A DNA stretch of 64,000 nucleotides from Turritopsis dohrnii (Eukaryota; Cnidaria; Hydrozoa; Anthoathecata; Oceaniidae): positions 62,001 through 126,000 of the forward strand of contig BQMF02000042.1 in the NCBI GenBank assembly GCA_027922465.2, read 5' to 3'. Positions within the stretch are counted from its first letter, which is position 1. The number at the start of each line of letters is the position of its first letter. This document shows positions 30,158-44,126 of the stretch, one piece after another. The translations under genes were made by a program, and so were the position numbers. Under the pieces are notes generated by a model. That model was given only the letters and a program-made list of their open reading frames with translations. It had not been told where the DNA came from and made no database searches.

Positions 30158-32707
30158 CAAAGCCCATAACTAATTAAGATTCATTCGTTCAAAGTAGCTA
30201 TGACTTAAAACGAATGTCTTCACTTTTAATTTTGTATAAGCTCTTCAACTGTTTTATGGAGAATCGTTGGTACCCAGTTAATGTTGTTTATGACTAGAAT
30301 GAAAGAAGTGAATTTTGTGATGAAGGCGTGGCAAAATTTGTGTCCTTTAAAATGTGTGTGTTGGACTCCTTCAGACATAAGTTCTTCCATATATCCATTT
30401 TATATACTTGCAACATACACAGGGCCAGGGTCTTTTTCATTTTCGATATACAGACAGCAAAACGACCCTGTGAAACGCCGGTCACTTGACAAAATTGATG
30501 TTGTTTTTTTTTAAAAAAAAGCGATCTCCGAAGAAAATTCGTCTTGTGGATTCAAATTTTACATATAATCACGTTATAACCATTACATATCGTCTGTATA
30601 TCAAAAAGCAAGATACCCTCTGGGTTGGATGTTGATATCATATACTTTTGCATTGTTATATTTTTGATATTTCCACTAAATATATATTGAGGCTCTAGTC
30701 TCTAGGTTTTAGGTCCTCAAGAAACTGGTGGTCATAAATGTAGACGAATAATTTTTCCGTACAACCTGTTTTTTCTGTTGATGAAGAAAAAGGTGATAGC
30801 TGTAGCACTGTATCTAGTGCAGTAGTGAATTAAAACTTTTTGGAATGGTTATGAGTTATAATAGGCCAGAAATGTTTCAAATACTACCCAGCAGTCAAAA
30901 TCGTCAAAATCGTGAAGAACATTTTTATTGAAATTGTGTGTATATTTCTATATGAATGCACTCCCTCGCAGAGAGACTTTTTAGCAATTGTGCCCGCAGG
31001 GTAACCACGGGATGTTCGAGTAGGCAACTTAATCGAAACGCCTGATGGTGGGCACAGCATCTAATAGATCCCAATCTACTCTTTTGTGAATAATGACTTC
31101 ATTATATTTCACCACGCATGAATATTTGAGATACCTTCTTTAATTCACATAATAAGCAGGAATTATCCTATCATAGAACAAAAATTAATCACCATCGTCA
31201 GATTACATGTCCAAAAGTTCACATGAAGTCGCCTACTATCCACTCATTCCCACGCAGAAAATGATTTAGTTCAATACATGTTTTTTTATAAGCAACCAAG
31301 GTCATATATCAGTAGTGATGTTGCTTAAAAATTTTTTTTTTACATATAATGTGTTCTTTTTACTAAACACAACTTTACACGCTGAAATTATTGTCTCGTT
31401 AAAATGTTATGTAAAAATCGATTAATATAAACCTACAATGCCAAGAAAACTGAAGAGATGATAGCCAATATAATGACTGGAATGAAAGTTCGTTAATGAA
31501 TAACACGGGTAAAAGTATTTGGTTTTTGCAACACCAGGCAATCTTTAAGCTGGTGCGTGCGCGCGGAAATTGTTGGTAATTTGATCGTTCTCGATACCTT
31601 ATCCACAATGATGTTTGTGGATTTATGATATTATAAACACATATCTGATTCTCTTATGTCAAATTCAAATAGTTCACTGGGTGTTGCAATCTAGTTCCCA
31701 GGACCAAAAAGGCAAGAAGTCCTCGAAACGAGGTTGCTGGTGTTGTTCATATACGTACCTAAACATCTAACCTACATGTCATCTACTTTCCAGCGTTAAT
31801 ACGTTACAAAGTAAATGACCATCCAAAACGGTACCCCCTTACAAGGTTTAACTTATCATTTCTCCATAGTGTTATGTCGAGACTTTTAGTTTTTAAAGTT
31901 GTTCCACATACCAACTGCCAACATCCATCCTTGTGTTCACAAAAGCCACTATATCTTAGTGTTTTATAGACATTCTCACTTCCAGAGGCTACTTGCATTT
32001 GCAGTAATCAATAAAATTATGAGAAAAAACATAATTTGAAGCACAAAGTTCCTTTTTATTCTAAACCAAGTCGGACTTTAAACCTAGGGAATTTGGTTTA
32101 ACTTAGCAATGCGAGCCAGTTGGTTTAAAACCAGGCTGATCAACTGGTCTTAAAATTGATAAGGTTTACGGCAAGGTTGACAATTTTGAAGCCTTTATGT
32201 GACGCCTAAACCAAATTCGACTTTCTGGCCAACAAAAATGTTTCCATTTTACAAAGTCTGACCTGAGAAAATGAACAGTCCCTGCCATCGGATGAAAGAA
32301 GAGTGTTTTGTTTAAGACTCATGGTGTAAATCCTGACCTCGCAGGACCAAACAAAGTGAGAAAAGAAATCGAATCAAATGCATCAAAACGTTTTGTTTTT
32401 ACTTTTGATGAAGAAAAAAATCAAGAAAGCTTTCCCTTCGTTTCATTCAATAATGTGCTTTTTCGTGTATCTGGTGTATAGAAACCACCCCTGGCGATAC
32501 TTAGTTGTTTCGTACACACATTATGACGTTACTACAGTTTTGTAAGTTTACGCAATTTTTTCGTCCTTTTTCAAGATGGTGGAAGACTACATGCGTTCCA
32601 GGACAATTTTGTGAAGTCATCATGACGAGTTGTTGTGTAACAGCAGTTTATTATCTACACTAGCTTGTTCAATGTCCAAGTGCATGTGATATACTATACT
32701 TGAAAGT
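30158..32707. other. Intergenic DNA upstream of mitoferrin
   Basis: No gene recognised. A motif AAAAAGGCAAGAAGTCCTCG near 31706 resembles parts of the hairpin element at 44768 and sequence near 52060, suggesting a dispersed small repeat. The promoter and 5' UTR of mitoferrin should lie in the last few hundred bases, but no distinct site was identified. Confidence 0.35.
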
Positions 32708-35700
32708 ATGTCCAGAACACATACAATAGAAATTTCATCAGTTCCTTGTCCTTACGAAGAAATAAAGATTAATTTGAACCAGCAGCAACCAAGTCTGGGA
32801 GCAACAACAGAGAATGAGATGGCAGCTGTGCTACCGGAAGATAAACATCCACATATATACGTGATAGCTGGTGCTGCGGCTGGAATCATGGAACATTGTG
32901 TCATGTATCCAGTTGATAGTGTCAAGGTAATTCTGTGAAAAGACTCCATTATAATTTTTCTTTTTTTTGTATGTCCCTACTACTAAGAAGAAGGCTGCCT
33001 ACTATAGTACTTCAAAAGACACAAATTATTTTCTTGTAAGTGTGTGTCAAAGAGTTTTCTTGGAATATTTCGACAGATAAGTTCGAAGCTCAAGTATTTT
33101 TATGCAAACATGTTTTTTTATAAAAGAACTAAACTAGTAAAATCAAACCTGAGACTGGCTGTTCTGGCTGTTCTTCTTATATATATTTTGAGGCTTTTTC
33201 AGCCTGAGTGGTTCTTATTTTGTTCTTAGCTTTCAGGCTCAATCATATTTATAGAACTTCATATAAAATAAAAAAAAATGTTTTTGAAAACAACTGTGCT
33301 ACAATTTTTATTCTTGTTTCCATCTTGACAATTAAAATTAATTTGTATATAATACTGGGTTAATTTGTAGTGCACCAAATATGTATAAAAACTGGTTGTT
33401 ATTTGGTAATGACCTAGTATGAATGTGACAGTTTTAAGCAGGCCGCAAGTTGTGCTATCATTTTTGTACATTTATTGATAAAAAAATATATATATACCTA
33501 AAAGGAGGAGATTTTCACGGGAATTTAATTTCACAGTTGATTGAAATAATTTTTATCTCAAAATTTAATTTTGCAGATGGAAAAACTATTAGTTGTTCCG
33601 AAAATTTTTTTCGTGGATGGTAAAGTACAAAGAAATACTGAGGTTTAGTTTTGTAATTTTGTGAATTTAATTTCGCAGATAGCCAATTTTTAAAAATTTT
33701 GCGGGACAAGCAATTTTAAAAATTTTGCCAGGCTATATATAAAGAAAGAATTTGTACACTTTCCATTCAGCGTTGCTTGATTTTTCCACATGAAAGTTGT
33801 GAACAAGCAAAGTTGGATTTTCGTATCACATTTGATATCAAAGACAGCATAAAAATGTTCTTTTTCAATATTTGCAAATTCTTTATTTCTTAGACAAGAA
33901 TGCAAAGTCTTCAACCTCATCCCCAAGCAAAGTATACTAGCATTCATCAAGCTTTTACAAAAATGATAAATACAGAAGGTTTTTTACGTCCTATTAGAGG
34001 AATAAACATTGTTGCCCTTGGAGCTGGTCCATCGCATGCCTTATATTTTGGTAGTTACGAAATGACAAAAAAAATTCTAGGGGACAAAGGAAGTGCAAGT
34101 CAACCTGCTATTGTGAATGGTAAGTAGATTTGACCAATTTTACTGGATCAAACTTGTCTTACGTTGCACATAAGAAATCATTGAATTTTTTTTTCAACAT
34201 CTTTAAAGCTCAAAATATGTTATGTTATATAGCATATAGATTATTATCTCTTGTCTGAAAGTGATCAACGGTCAGGAGCAATCTTACTTATAAAAGGATG
34301 AATATAAAAGGATTATAAAAGGATTCATTCTTTATATATCATCATATATATGAAACATTTGAGTCAGTGTATGTATGTAAGTATGAATTATAAAAACAAA
34401 ATAAAACATATTTGTTTTCACAATATTTCAACCTTTACTTGATAAAGACACTGTAGAGGTTGAAATATTGTGAAAACAAATGTTTTTTTTGTTTTTTTTG
34501 TAATATGTAACACTATGTATAAGGTTAAAAGCTGGAATTTTGACGAAAATTCATTAAACAAGCTGTTGTTGTTTATTGTTAATGTGTCATTATATATATA
34601 TAATAGGCAATATATATGATAGGCAATAAGAGATAATCACACATGAAAATATTGGTTAGCTCAAAAATCATTTTTTGAAGTAGATACAGTTTTGATATTC
34701 CTATGTTGTGTATGTTTATGAACATAATACAAATTATTATCTTAAGAAAAGTCTTCACCTTTGAACTTTAATATTTTGTTATTTAATTTTTATTGTATTT
34801 ACAACTCTCAAATTATAGAAATATGATCTCCCAGGTTTTGCAGTGTCACTTTAAAAACAACTTAATCCTCTCCATATCTTACTTGTTGATTAAAAATAAT
34901 TAACTGTCAAATTTTTGGAAGGAATTTTTATTTTTTTGGTAAACTTGGAGTGTTTATTTTCAACACAGTTTGATAACTCGGTTCAGATTTCATCACAAAA
35001 CCTTTTGCTTTCTCTAAATATCATAGAACATTTTGTACTATCAATGTCCCTATAATGGTATAAACTTGATATAAGAGACCACTTGATATTCCTCACAGGT
35101 TATTTTTTTACCTTTATAGAAAAATAATGAGAAAATGCAGGAGTTTAGTCCTGAAAAAAATATTTTACATTGTACATATTTTCATATTTTCTAATAAATT
35201 TCAAGCAGTGCAGGCAAGTCGGTTAACATTGTCCCCATTACCCTTTTTTTCAGGACACGTTTGAAAATCCTTTTATAATCCTTTTTATTCATCCTTTTAT
35301 AAGTAAGATCAGACAGTAGGTGGAATAAGATCAGTTGAGTGCTTTGCTTGGATTGAAACCCTCATAGAATCTTGAAAATATTCTTCTCCATGAATCAGCC
35401 AATGCTTGAAATAAGAATAATTTTTTCATAACCTCTGAAAATGATGGCAATTCTAAATCTGGGAACATAGCATTTTCTGTGAAATAGGTGCTGGAGGATG
35501 TCGATAAAAACATGTGTAATGGTCTGATGGAGCTTATAGATTGTGGTTTTCAAATTCATTTACAATTTACCATTTCTGTAAAAGCTACATTAAAGCCAGT
35601 GAAAGATGTATAAGGACTTAAGCTGTAGAACCAATATTTCCCACCATTGAATTATTCAATCATTGTTGAAAAATACCATCAATACTTCAATGCAATTATT

Positions 35701-37148
35701 GCAATATATATAACTTAAGTTATCCAAGCGAATGTTTGGTTTCTAAATAATCTGTCAGAAATGTTTACTTTTGTTCTTTGAGATTTAATCCCATCACACA
35801 AGTAACTCGAGACTGCAGACAAATATCCTGAATGTACTCCAGCAATACGATTTTTGAGTTCTAATTATGTTTTTAACTTCTTCACTGATTCTTTTTTGTT
35901 TTGTTTGTTTGTGTAGCTGCTGCTGGTGTTGTTGCCACACTTTTTCACGATGGAACTATGAACCCAGTAGAAGGTATTACAATGCTGTTTTTATTTCATA
36001 GATTGGATCACATTTCCTCATATTAGTAGGATTTCAACAATGCAATTGCAATGAGTGGTCATTCAAAAAAAACTCCTTTGGTCTTTGGGCCTAATTGGGG
36101 AGTGTCGTTATGTCATTATTTTCCTAATTAACAATTACTGCAAATCATCTATTGTCTAAAGAAAACGCACACTATTGTGTTATTTCATCAACATGTCTTG
36201 TAATATGCAAGAAGTGTAAGGCCCTTTTAGAGTAACGGGCTTATGGTACTTTACGAACGATTGCAGGCATTAAGGATTTAAGAGCACGATATTTCTCCAC
36301 AATTTCTGTAGGCTTCGGTAGTTCTTTTGAAGTCTTCACTGATAGCCTTATGATATTTTGCTTTATTGGAACTCTTTTGCTGGTGAAAAATGCAAATGAA
36401 CGAATGGATGATGTGATAAGATTACGTAATCCATTGATGTCTTTCGTTTTCTGCAACACAAGATGTCATGTGCGTGAGTTGGATTACACATCAAGTGGTG
36501 TGCTGGGGTATTCTCTGCAACTGAAATTAAACTAGCTTAATTTCTCATGTTTTCAAAGTGTATTTATCTTGCCAAATTTTTCTATTTACTTTTACAGTTG
36601 TGAAACAAAGAGTCCAGATGTATGGCAGCCCTTACCGCGGTGTATACGATTGTGCTAGAACTGTATATAAAACGGAAGGCTTGCGAGCCTTTTATAGGAG
36701 CTTTACCACACAATTAACTATGAACATACCTTTTCAGTGTGTCCACTTTGTCACCTATGAATTCATGCGTGAATTCTTAAACCCTGATGGTGGCTATAAC
36801 GCTAGGGCGCACTTATTGGCTGGCGCCGCCGCAGGTGGATTAGCAGCCGCATTGACCACACCCTTGGACGTTGCAAAAACTCTATTGAATACCCAGGAGT
36901 GCGCTGTCTCCACCAGCGGTACCTCCACTGATGGTAAGGCTAGTACTAGAACTTTCACACGTGGCATGCTGAACGCATTAAAGACTATATATTCGTTGCA
37001 AGGATTTAGTGGTTATTTTCGCGGTCTACGCGCACGTGTTATATACCAAACCCCTTCGTGTGCCATCTCGTGGAGTGTCTATGAGTTTTTCAAACATTAC
37101 TTGTCGCTAACAATATCCGATGAAGAACTAATGGAATTAACCGTTTGA
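32708..37148 (+). CDS. SLC25A37/28-like: Mitoferrin, mitochondrial iron importer (SLC25A37/SLC25A28 family), 4 exons
   Basis: Exons 32708-32926, 33894-34119, 35917-35973 and 36598-37148 join in phase (0, 1, 1) to a 350-residue protein. Every intron is GT-AG. It should carry iron across the inner mitochondrial membrane for heme and Fe-S synthesis. All three carrier signatures are present: PVDSVK (68-73), PVEVVK (165-170) and PLDVAK (256-261). Mitoferrin-specific stretches include MQSLQPHPQAKYTS, GAGPSHALYFGSYE, TQLTMNIPFQ and SCAISWSVYEFFK. Length fits the family. The ATG at 32708 precedes a divergent N-terminus that could be processed. Intron 2 hosts a foldback element (34281-35310) and intron 3 an antisense frame (36241-36459). 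Whether it is mitoferrin-1 or -2 is not meaningful outside vertebrates. Confidence 0.94.
34281..35310. mobile_element. Foldback-type element in mitoferrin intron 2
   Basis: ATCTTACTTATAAAAGGATG at 34281 recurs inverted at 35310 over about 45 bp, with repeats of AAAGGATTATAAAAGG. An internal perfect hairpin (TTTGTTTTCACAATATTTCA and inverse, 34411-34480) is a separate palindrome. Non-coding. Confidence 0.7.
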
Positions 37149-38184
37149 TATCAAACTGGAGAAAGAAAAAGAAAAATGTTTTCGATGTGGTTGTTTCGCC
37201 GTTTGTTATTGTTCATCATAATGATGATTTGACACCGAGTTATGACGTGTCAAAATTCGTAAAAATCAATTCAAATTTGGTAGATGTTTTTTTTCACCAC
37301 TGATCTCGTTTCCATCACTGTCTAAATGTTTTGTTGTTGTAATTGAATTCGTTTCACGTTTTATTCTTATAAATTAGTCGGAATTTTATTGGGGCAGAAA
37401 ATCATTATTCACACGAATCAGCGGCCAACCTTTTGCTATCGAATATAAAAACTTTTGTTCTTTAAGCGACTGTTGTCAATCTGGACCGTGTAAATATGAT
37501 TTTATCACATCACTTTCGGTATAATCTCTCCTCTCATATGTTGTTTTATGATACGGAGATGAGTGTCATTATTCCTCTTCTGCTATGTCTATTTGCATCA
37601 TGTTCATATCTCACGCCATTTACGCCTTGATAAACGGAGAAAACACGCCCAATTTAGCAATGAATTGTTTTTCCTCCTGTTACCCTCGTCACGACGCCCA
37701 ACAACGCGTTAGAACTAAACAGAAAATGACCTTATGATTTTTATTGCTTTATCATCCTACAGCGGAATAGAACCAAGTGAATATTACTATGCATATATGT
37801 AGTCAGTAAAACATGTGTATACATAGAAGAAACGAGTGGAAACTTTTTAACAAACCATTTACACGGTGTTAAAACAGAAATACGGAGAAGGTCTAAACTC
37901 GCCTTTTCACGTTTTCATTTTTATCGGAGATTTTTCTCAATTTCACCTTAAAAGGCAAAAGATGAGTTAAGTTTCCATACTTTCCAGGTCTTCCCTATGT
38001 TGGGTGGTTAGCAGTACCTAAGATAGGATAGCAGCATTTCATAACTAACTCGCATTACACAAACCAAGTAGATCGAAACTTATTCGTCTGATTTTCTGCA
38101 TGAAACTTTGTCAACCTTCGTTATCTCCTAGGGATCTCATTGATCGCGATGTACCTTTTTATTAAAAAATGTAAATAAGGCTTA
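37149..38184. other. 3' flank of mitoferrin and intergenic DNA
   Basis: Likely 3' UTR of mitoferrin at first, no clear AATAAA close by. Nothing else recognised until the old B copy. Confidence 0.35.
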
Positions 38185-38900
38185 ACTGAGAAACACCAGA
38201 AACTATTTAAGAAATATGTATAATATGTGTGAACTTCAAACGATGGATACGTATTTCAAAATTTGTTTTTTTAAAGAAAATATGTAGTCTAAAGGAAAAA
38301 CAACAAACTTCTTCAAACTTCTGTGTTTTAAACTTTGATTCAAAACAAAAAAAAATACCGTATTCTCTCTAACTAGCGCCCCTCTCTAATAAGCGCCCCA
38401 TTCTAGTCAAAAACATTTTTATAAGCGCCCCTCTCCAATAAGCGCCCGGGCGCTTATAGAGTGACTAGACATTGCTCAGAAGTTTATAGGCGCCCGGGCG
38501 GTAATTAGAACTTTGAACAAAAAACGAAAATTCTGTAATAGAAACAGAAGACTAAATGTCTAAATTTAAGTTATAAGTACAAAATCTCATTTCGTTGCCA
38601 TGAAAAATACAGTTGTTTTTACTCTTTTATGATAAAAAGCAATGCCTCGTTCACAACTAGCGTGACCATTTCAAAATGTTTTTATATAAGCGCCCCTCTC
38701 CAATTAGCGCCCCTCTCTAATAAGCGCCCCCCTAATTTCCAAAAAAAATTTTATAAGCGCCCGGGCGCTTATTAGAGAGGAATACGGTACGCTAAATGCT
38801 CACAAAACAAACAAAAATAACAAAAAAAGGTTTTAAAAAGTTGAAGTAAGAATCACACTTCGGAGAGCTTTGAAGCACGAGACATTATTTTACAACAAAA
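38185..38900 (-). mobile_element. Repeat 'B', old copy 3, split by a TA-flanked MITE
   Basis: 38185-38355 resembles 16742-16935 (GGATACGTATTT, the TTGATTCAAAACAAAA region), and similarity resumes weakly after 38790. The homology is clearly lower than between copies 1 and 2, so this is an older insertion. Confidence 0.45.
38358..38787. mobile_element. MITE with CCGTATTCTCTCTAA ends and TA duplication
   Basis: Ends CCGTATTCTCTCTAACTAGC and the inverse ending GAATACGG are flanked by TA (38356-38357, 38788-38789). TAAGCGCCC/GGGCGCTTA repeats occur near both ends. 430 bp, non-coding; Tc1/mariner-type duplication. Confidence 0.8.
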
Positions 38901-41900
38901 TCATAAGTTCATTTCTAGTGGTGTTTCAAATTGGATGTAATTAAAAATTTTCTTTTTATTGTATTTAATATGAGCAAAGTCTATTTTTTCGTGAATAAAT
39001 GGTAAAACACCTAAAAGTACTTATATAAAGAATGTTTGGATAGTTTTTAAAATTACTAGCCTCCGTTTTTTCCATTGAAATTTACATAGTTTCGAAAGGA
39101 ATTTCGCAGACTGTAAAGCGTAGGCTAACTGCTATTTCGGACGGTGGAGGAGGAGTGGGAGCAGTCGAAGGGTGTTTTGACGCTGTAATTAGTTTTCTTG
39201 CTACCATAATTACATTCTCTTTTTTCTATGAATGTATTCACACATGCTCATTATAACTGTTTATATTCCACTAGCTGACAGTCATACGCACATTTTTCAA
39301 ATCTGAGCATATTTCTAAATAATGTTCTTAAATTTTAACACATCTGAGTGAGCCTGTATTCTTCCAAAGTGTATTTATGTGTCTTTATTTTATCATTGGC
39401 ATCATTTTTTTTGAAGTGTTTGAAAAGTTTTTTTTCAGGACTTAATTTCATTCACTTGTTGATTATTTTAAGAATTTTGTGTGAGGTTAACCATAAGTAA
39501 TTATAAATACATAATGCTACCATATCAGTACTTTGTGAATAATATGAAATGATAAACTAAATGTTACTTTGAGAAATTAATTTAAGTCTCATAAAAAAAC
39601 TTTCTAAAAGTCGGTCACTAACGGACACTCTAATTAACGGAAGATATTTTCTGAATAAAATGGTGAATTTGGCCTTTTTGTGCATAAAAAAATAGAAGCT
39701 AGAATGGAAAAATAAACGAAATTTTACAGTTTTCATAACATTAATTTCAAACACTTTGAGTCTTTATAATCAAGCTCTCTTCTTACAGCTTTCAACCTTC
39801 TTATGCAACCACAGTCTGTAAGAAAAATTTTTTTTTCTACAGACTGTGATTCAACCAATTTACAAGTTTTTCTTGGCCATACAAAAGATATATAACAACA
39901 GAGATATGTTTAAACATATCCCTAATAACAGGAATTAGGGACTTCATCAAGTAAATATTTCGTTGGAAATATCTTTCCCGTTACTTGTTGCTATTTTTTT
40001 ATCTTGACATTTTTGTTGACAAAAAGACAATTGCGTCAAAAGAGAAACTATCAATAAGATACCCCTCGAATGAGTTTTGCAATAGAGAACCAGTGTAGAA
40101 AAGTGAAGATGGCAGAGCGAAATTGGTTTTCCGAACTAGGTGCAAAACCACTCAGCTGTTTGAAGATTTATCTGCCTCTGTTTACTCACAGGTGATGATT
40201 TCGTTTCAACAGAGCCTGTTCTCAATTTTACTTCTTTGATTATAAGCTCCAAAACTCGAGAAGAACTAAGAAGCGGATGGATGCTTCATATAAGGCGTCG
40301 TTAGAAAATGACAAAAGAAAGCGAAAAGAGCAAGCTTATTCATTTTATCGAATTACTAGACGAGTCGCATATTTTCGAACCTCTCTGAAATCAATGCTTT
40401 GTGTTTAAAGGCTGGGTTACTCTGATTAAATTGAATGAAAGAAAAGAATAAAGTTGGTCAAATGATCATACATGAGCAGATGATTATTTTTTTCCACAGA
40501 CTGACCGTTCATAGCTCTTGCACGCTTTACTATTGGACCTGCTAATCTTGTCTCTGGTGATATAATCAAAGTAGAATATGTCATATCTGATTAGGTTAGG
40601 CCGATGGCGTGTTTCAAAATTTTATATGTTATTATTTGTGTGACTTTATCAATCAGTCCTTTGTTCTCCAAACTCTCTGCAGAATGCTTAAGAGCAAGTT
40701 TGTCATATACGAGGTTGGTTCCTCCACCTCAGTCAAAACACGGCGTTTGAATAGACCGCGGGAAAGTTATATTAAGCGCGATTGACATTAATCGATAAAT
40801 TAATATTAATTGTGTTTAAAAAGGATGCTCTCTTCAACCGTCGCTTTTTCTGGCACCGTTTGTTGTATAAAGTTTCATACACTTTCTAACATGATACATG
40901 TTTTCATTGCGCATGCACTATGTAATAAAAGCAATGACTTGAACAAATTTTTAAACTGAACCTCGTGATATTTCTCGTTAAAAATAGGAACTGTTAGACA
41001 TGATAACTCGGCCATAACGCATCGTTTATAACAGGTCAATCGATATTTATTTGTACACTTTCATTCAGGCCCAATTTACATACCAATCATTGCAAAGGTC
41101 ATGCATCGAATGAGAATTGAACCCAGCTCTCTTTGGTTGGCATTCGTTATTCAATAATGTCAGAAATTGTTTTTATTCCGTTCATTAATTGATATGTCAT
41201 TATTGCTATATATGTTTGTCGTTTTCTTATGTCGGGAAATTCCACCAACTCATTCCTTAGAAACGATTAGTCGAATTTACAAAAAAACAAACAAAAATTT
41301 GTGTTGACAGATGATTGGTGCTTTCAACAACGTTTCTTTTTTATTTCGATTTGCCAAGCAAAAGATTTTGAAGTGGTCAAACTGTGGCTTCTTGTCTTTG
41401 CAAAATTCAATATGGAATTCTGTATAGGAGAAGACTATTTTATTGTGTGTTAGCTGAACACGTAATAACTACGATGGCCCTGAAGGCTCATTGGCGAGCA
41501 CAAAAAAATATGCTACGCGTAGAATTTTTTGTGTTCCGCATATATTTTTGTGTTCCGCATTTATTTCAACCTCATTTCCATTCTGGACTATATTGTTGAC
41601 GATTTCGTGGATTCTGATCCGATGAAAATTTCATGTGTATAATGATGGTATGTGGATCACATGGCCTTGTCAAAGTCAAAAGAAAGGACTCTGATTTTCA
41701 TTTGAACATGCCTTAGTTCAATTCTTTGTAGGAACTGTTGGTTGCTGTTGTTTACTTCTAAATTCAACTATATAATAAGCATGTTGGGAATTTTACTTGT
41801 GTAAAGAACTTTGACCTGTTAGTGTGGAAACTGTGACCTAAGATTCTTTTATTATTATCATGGAATTCGTCACAAAAGCTCCATAAGTTGTTATTTAGGC

Positions 41901-43905
41901 AGTGTACATAAAAAAGTTATGATAATACTGGAATTTCAATATTTTCTAAACCACGTTGAGACAAATGTTGAAAAGGTTCCTGAACAAAGAGATTCATTTT
42001 TGCCTAACCTTTCTGGACAGGAGATTATTTCTATGTTTGTATAACCTTGGCCAAAATACAAAAGTTACTAACGGCTCTAGAGCCTTAGGACCATCGTAAG
42101 TAACACAGAATAGACAAAGCTAATTTGTTCTATTTCATGAAAAAAATGAAGTACAGTTGACTCCTCTATAATTCGAAGTCTCAGGAAGACTGAAAATTCT
42201 TTCGAATTATAGAGAGTTCTCGAATAGCAGGAAGTTCATCCAGCTTTACTAAATTTTATCATTTTTATGTGGCAAATATCTGGGCATATTCAAGATGTTA
42301 TTCGCGCTCTCTAGTAGAGATGAGTTAAAAATAAGAAAATTTTCCTTCTCTTATTGGAAGTCAAACATTATAGAGAAAAATGCAATAATAAAAAATGGAA
42401 ACATTTGTTGACATCACTGTGAATAAGAAATATCAGGACAAAAATTTTATCATTGCCATAGAGTGTATACATCTACTGATCTCTGACTAGCTAAACTTCT
42501 CGCTTAAAAACCTCTTAAAATCTTCTGAAATAATGAGGCACAGTCTGAACCTAAATCACTGACCCAAACAAATATGACAAGGTTTACACCAAAAGCGTAG
42601 CTAGTTAGAAATCTGCAGATGGATAAAAAAAAGTGTTCAACAGACCTGTGATCTGACATTTGTGATAATCTTGTTAGTGTATGCAGAGCCTTCCATAAAA
42701 TACAGGGTTGATCGAATTGAATATTAGACAAGGCAGAAGTAATACTGTATGAAGCTTGTGATGAGAACTATCGCTTTCTTTCTTCAAAGTCTAACGTTGA
42801 AAGTTCATCGCTTGAAGATCTTATTTGTTTAAACCTGCCGCATAAAATTACATTGTATTTCACTTGGAAGTATCGGTTAAAAAGAAGGCACTCAGAATTT
42901 ATAGAAAACCGGGAACCAATGATTTGACCCAGTAACAAACCAAATAACAGACTTCTACTTCATCTCTTCAAACAACGAAAGCGTGCAGCTTCTGCAGACC
43001 CTCGTCGATTTCATGATCAATATAGTCAAAGGTTGCGTCAATCCCACACACTCTTACTCGTGACCAAATAGGGTAAAAACACCCTCTTTGTATCATTATT
43101 AAAGATGACAACATTTTCTAATAATAGGAATGAGAACATCATTGAAGGGTTTGTTCATCAATCGATGACGTTGAGCTTCACGTCAGAATTTGTGTGGGGG
43201 ACGTTAATTTAAAATGCTGTTCTTATTAAAATCGTAAAATGACTTGCATAAGGTTACCATGGTGATGTTGTGTATAATTAAAAGTTAATTCATTACTGTT
43301 TGTATCACAGAGTTAATTGTTGAAGTCGATTAACCGTGACATTGTAATATCTAATTTTAATCATCCAGCATTTTTAATGGGGCAGACGTGTTGGTTTATC
43401 GAATGTTACTGGTGTGTGGGACTGAATTAGCCATTAACAAAAGTTTCGATTCCCCTCAATCAGAATAAAGCTTTTAGGAGTGGGAAAAACGTTTTTGTAC
43501 CTCCTTGTTTGTCAAAACGAAAATAGAAAGAAATGCTCGCGAACCTTTTGCTCAGTTGATGCTACGAAGTTCAGATTTTCTAGCTGCAACAATTCGCCCA
43601 TTTTTTCGAGAGGCTATTGGTTAATTGAATGAGACTATTGAAACTTATGATTCAATTTGTTCAGTAACCTCTCACAAAGTTGAACCTAACATCTAATCTA
43701 GCTGACAAAAACCACGCTTGTGTTCTACGTAAATATCTGACTCAAAAAGATTATTGACGCAAATGAACTGATAGACGCAATCTTCGAAATTTCGTCCAAA
43801 GTAGTGGAAAAAACGAAGTAGTAAAAGGATAACCTTGTAAGTAACCCTGTCTCTTCTCTTTGTTTTTCTTTTCTTTGTTTCTTTTATTGTTGTTCTTTCG
43901 ATCAT
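38901..43905. other. Gene-poor intergenic stretch
   Basis: No reading frame with protein-like features. A perfect 17-bp hairpin (CACAGTCTGTA...TACAGACTGTG) lies at about 39821-39850. A mariner-like end (CAGTTGACTCCTCTATAATT) at about 42154 has an inverted partial partner (CGAATTATAGAG) 50 bp later. Confidence 0.4.
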
Positions 43906-44126
43906 TTATTTATTTATTTATTTATTTGGTATTGTTTTACGTGGCTAGCCTCACTCAGTTGCTATTGCATCTGCTTTCCAGGAGGGGCCACGGCTCAAAT
44001 GGCATGTGTCGATCCGGCGCTATCATACTTTCACTCGCGCTTGGTGAATCGCCGCCAAGGAGAATTGAACCCCGATCTCTCGCATGAATTACGAGAGTGA
44101 TGACCACTATATTACGGCGCCGCGAA
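43906..44126 (-). repeat. tRNA-derived SINE (minus strand)
   Basis: On the minus strand a tRNA-like head (GGCGCCGTAATATAGTGGTC; A box near TATAGTGGTCATCAC, B box GGGTTCAATTCTC) spans about 44123-44048. A body and a tail of TAAA/AAAT repeats follow, ending at about 43907. This is the organisation of a SINE rather than a tRNA gene: the acceptor stem does not close. Confidence 0.75.

Noticed and set aside
41099..41160. tRNA-like B box (inverse of GGGTTCAATTCTC)
   Set aside because: Only the B box matches; no A box at the right distance, so at most a SINE scrap.
44048..44126. Functional tRNA gene
   Set aside because: A and B boxes are present but the acceptor stem does not pair, and a SINE body and tail follow.
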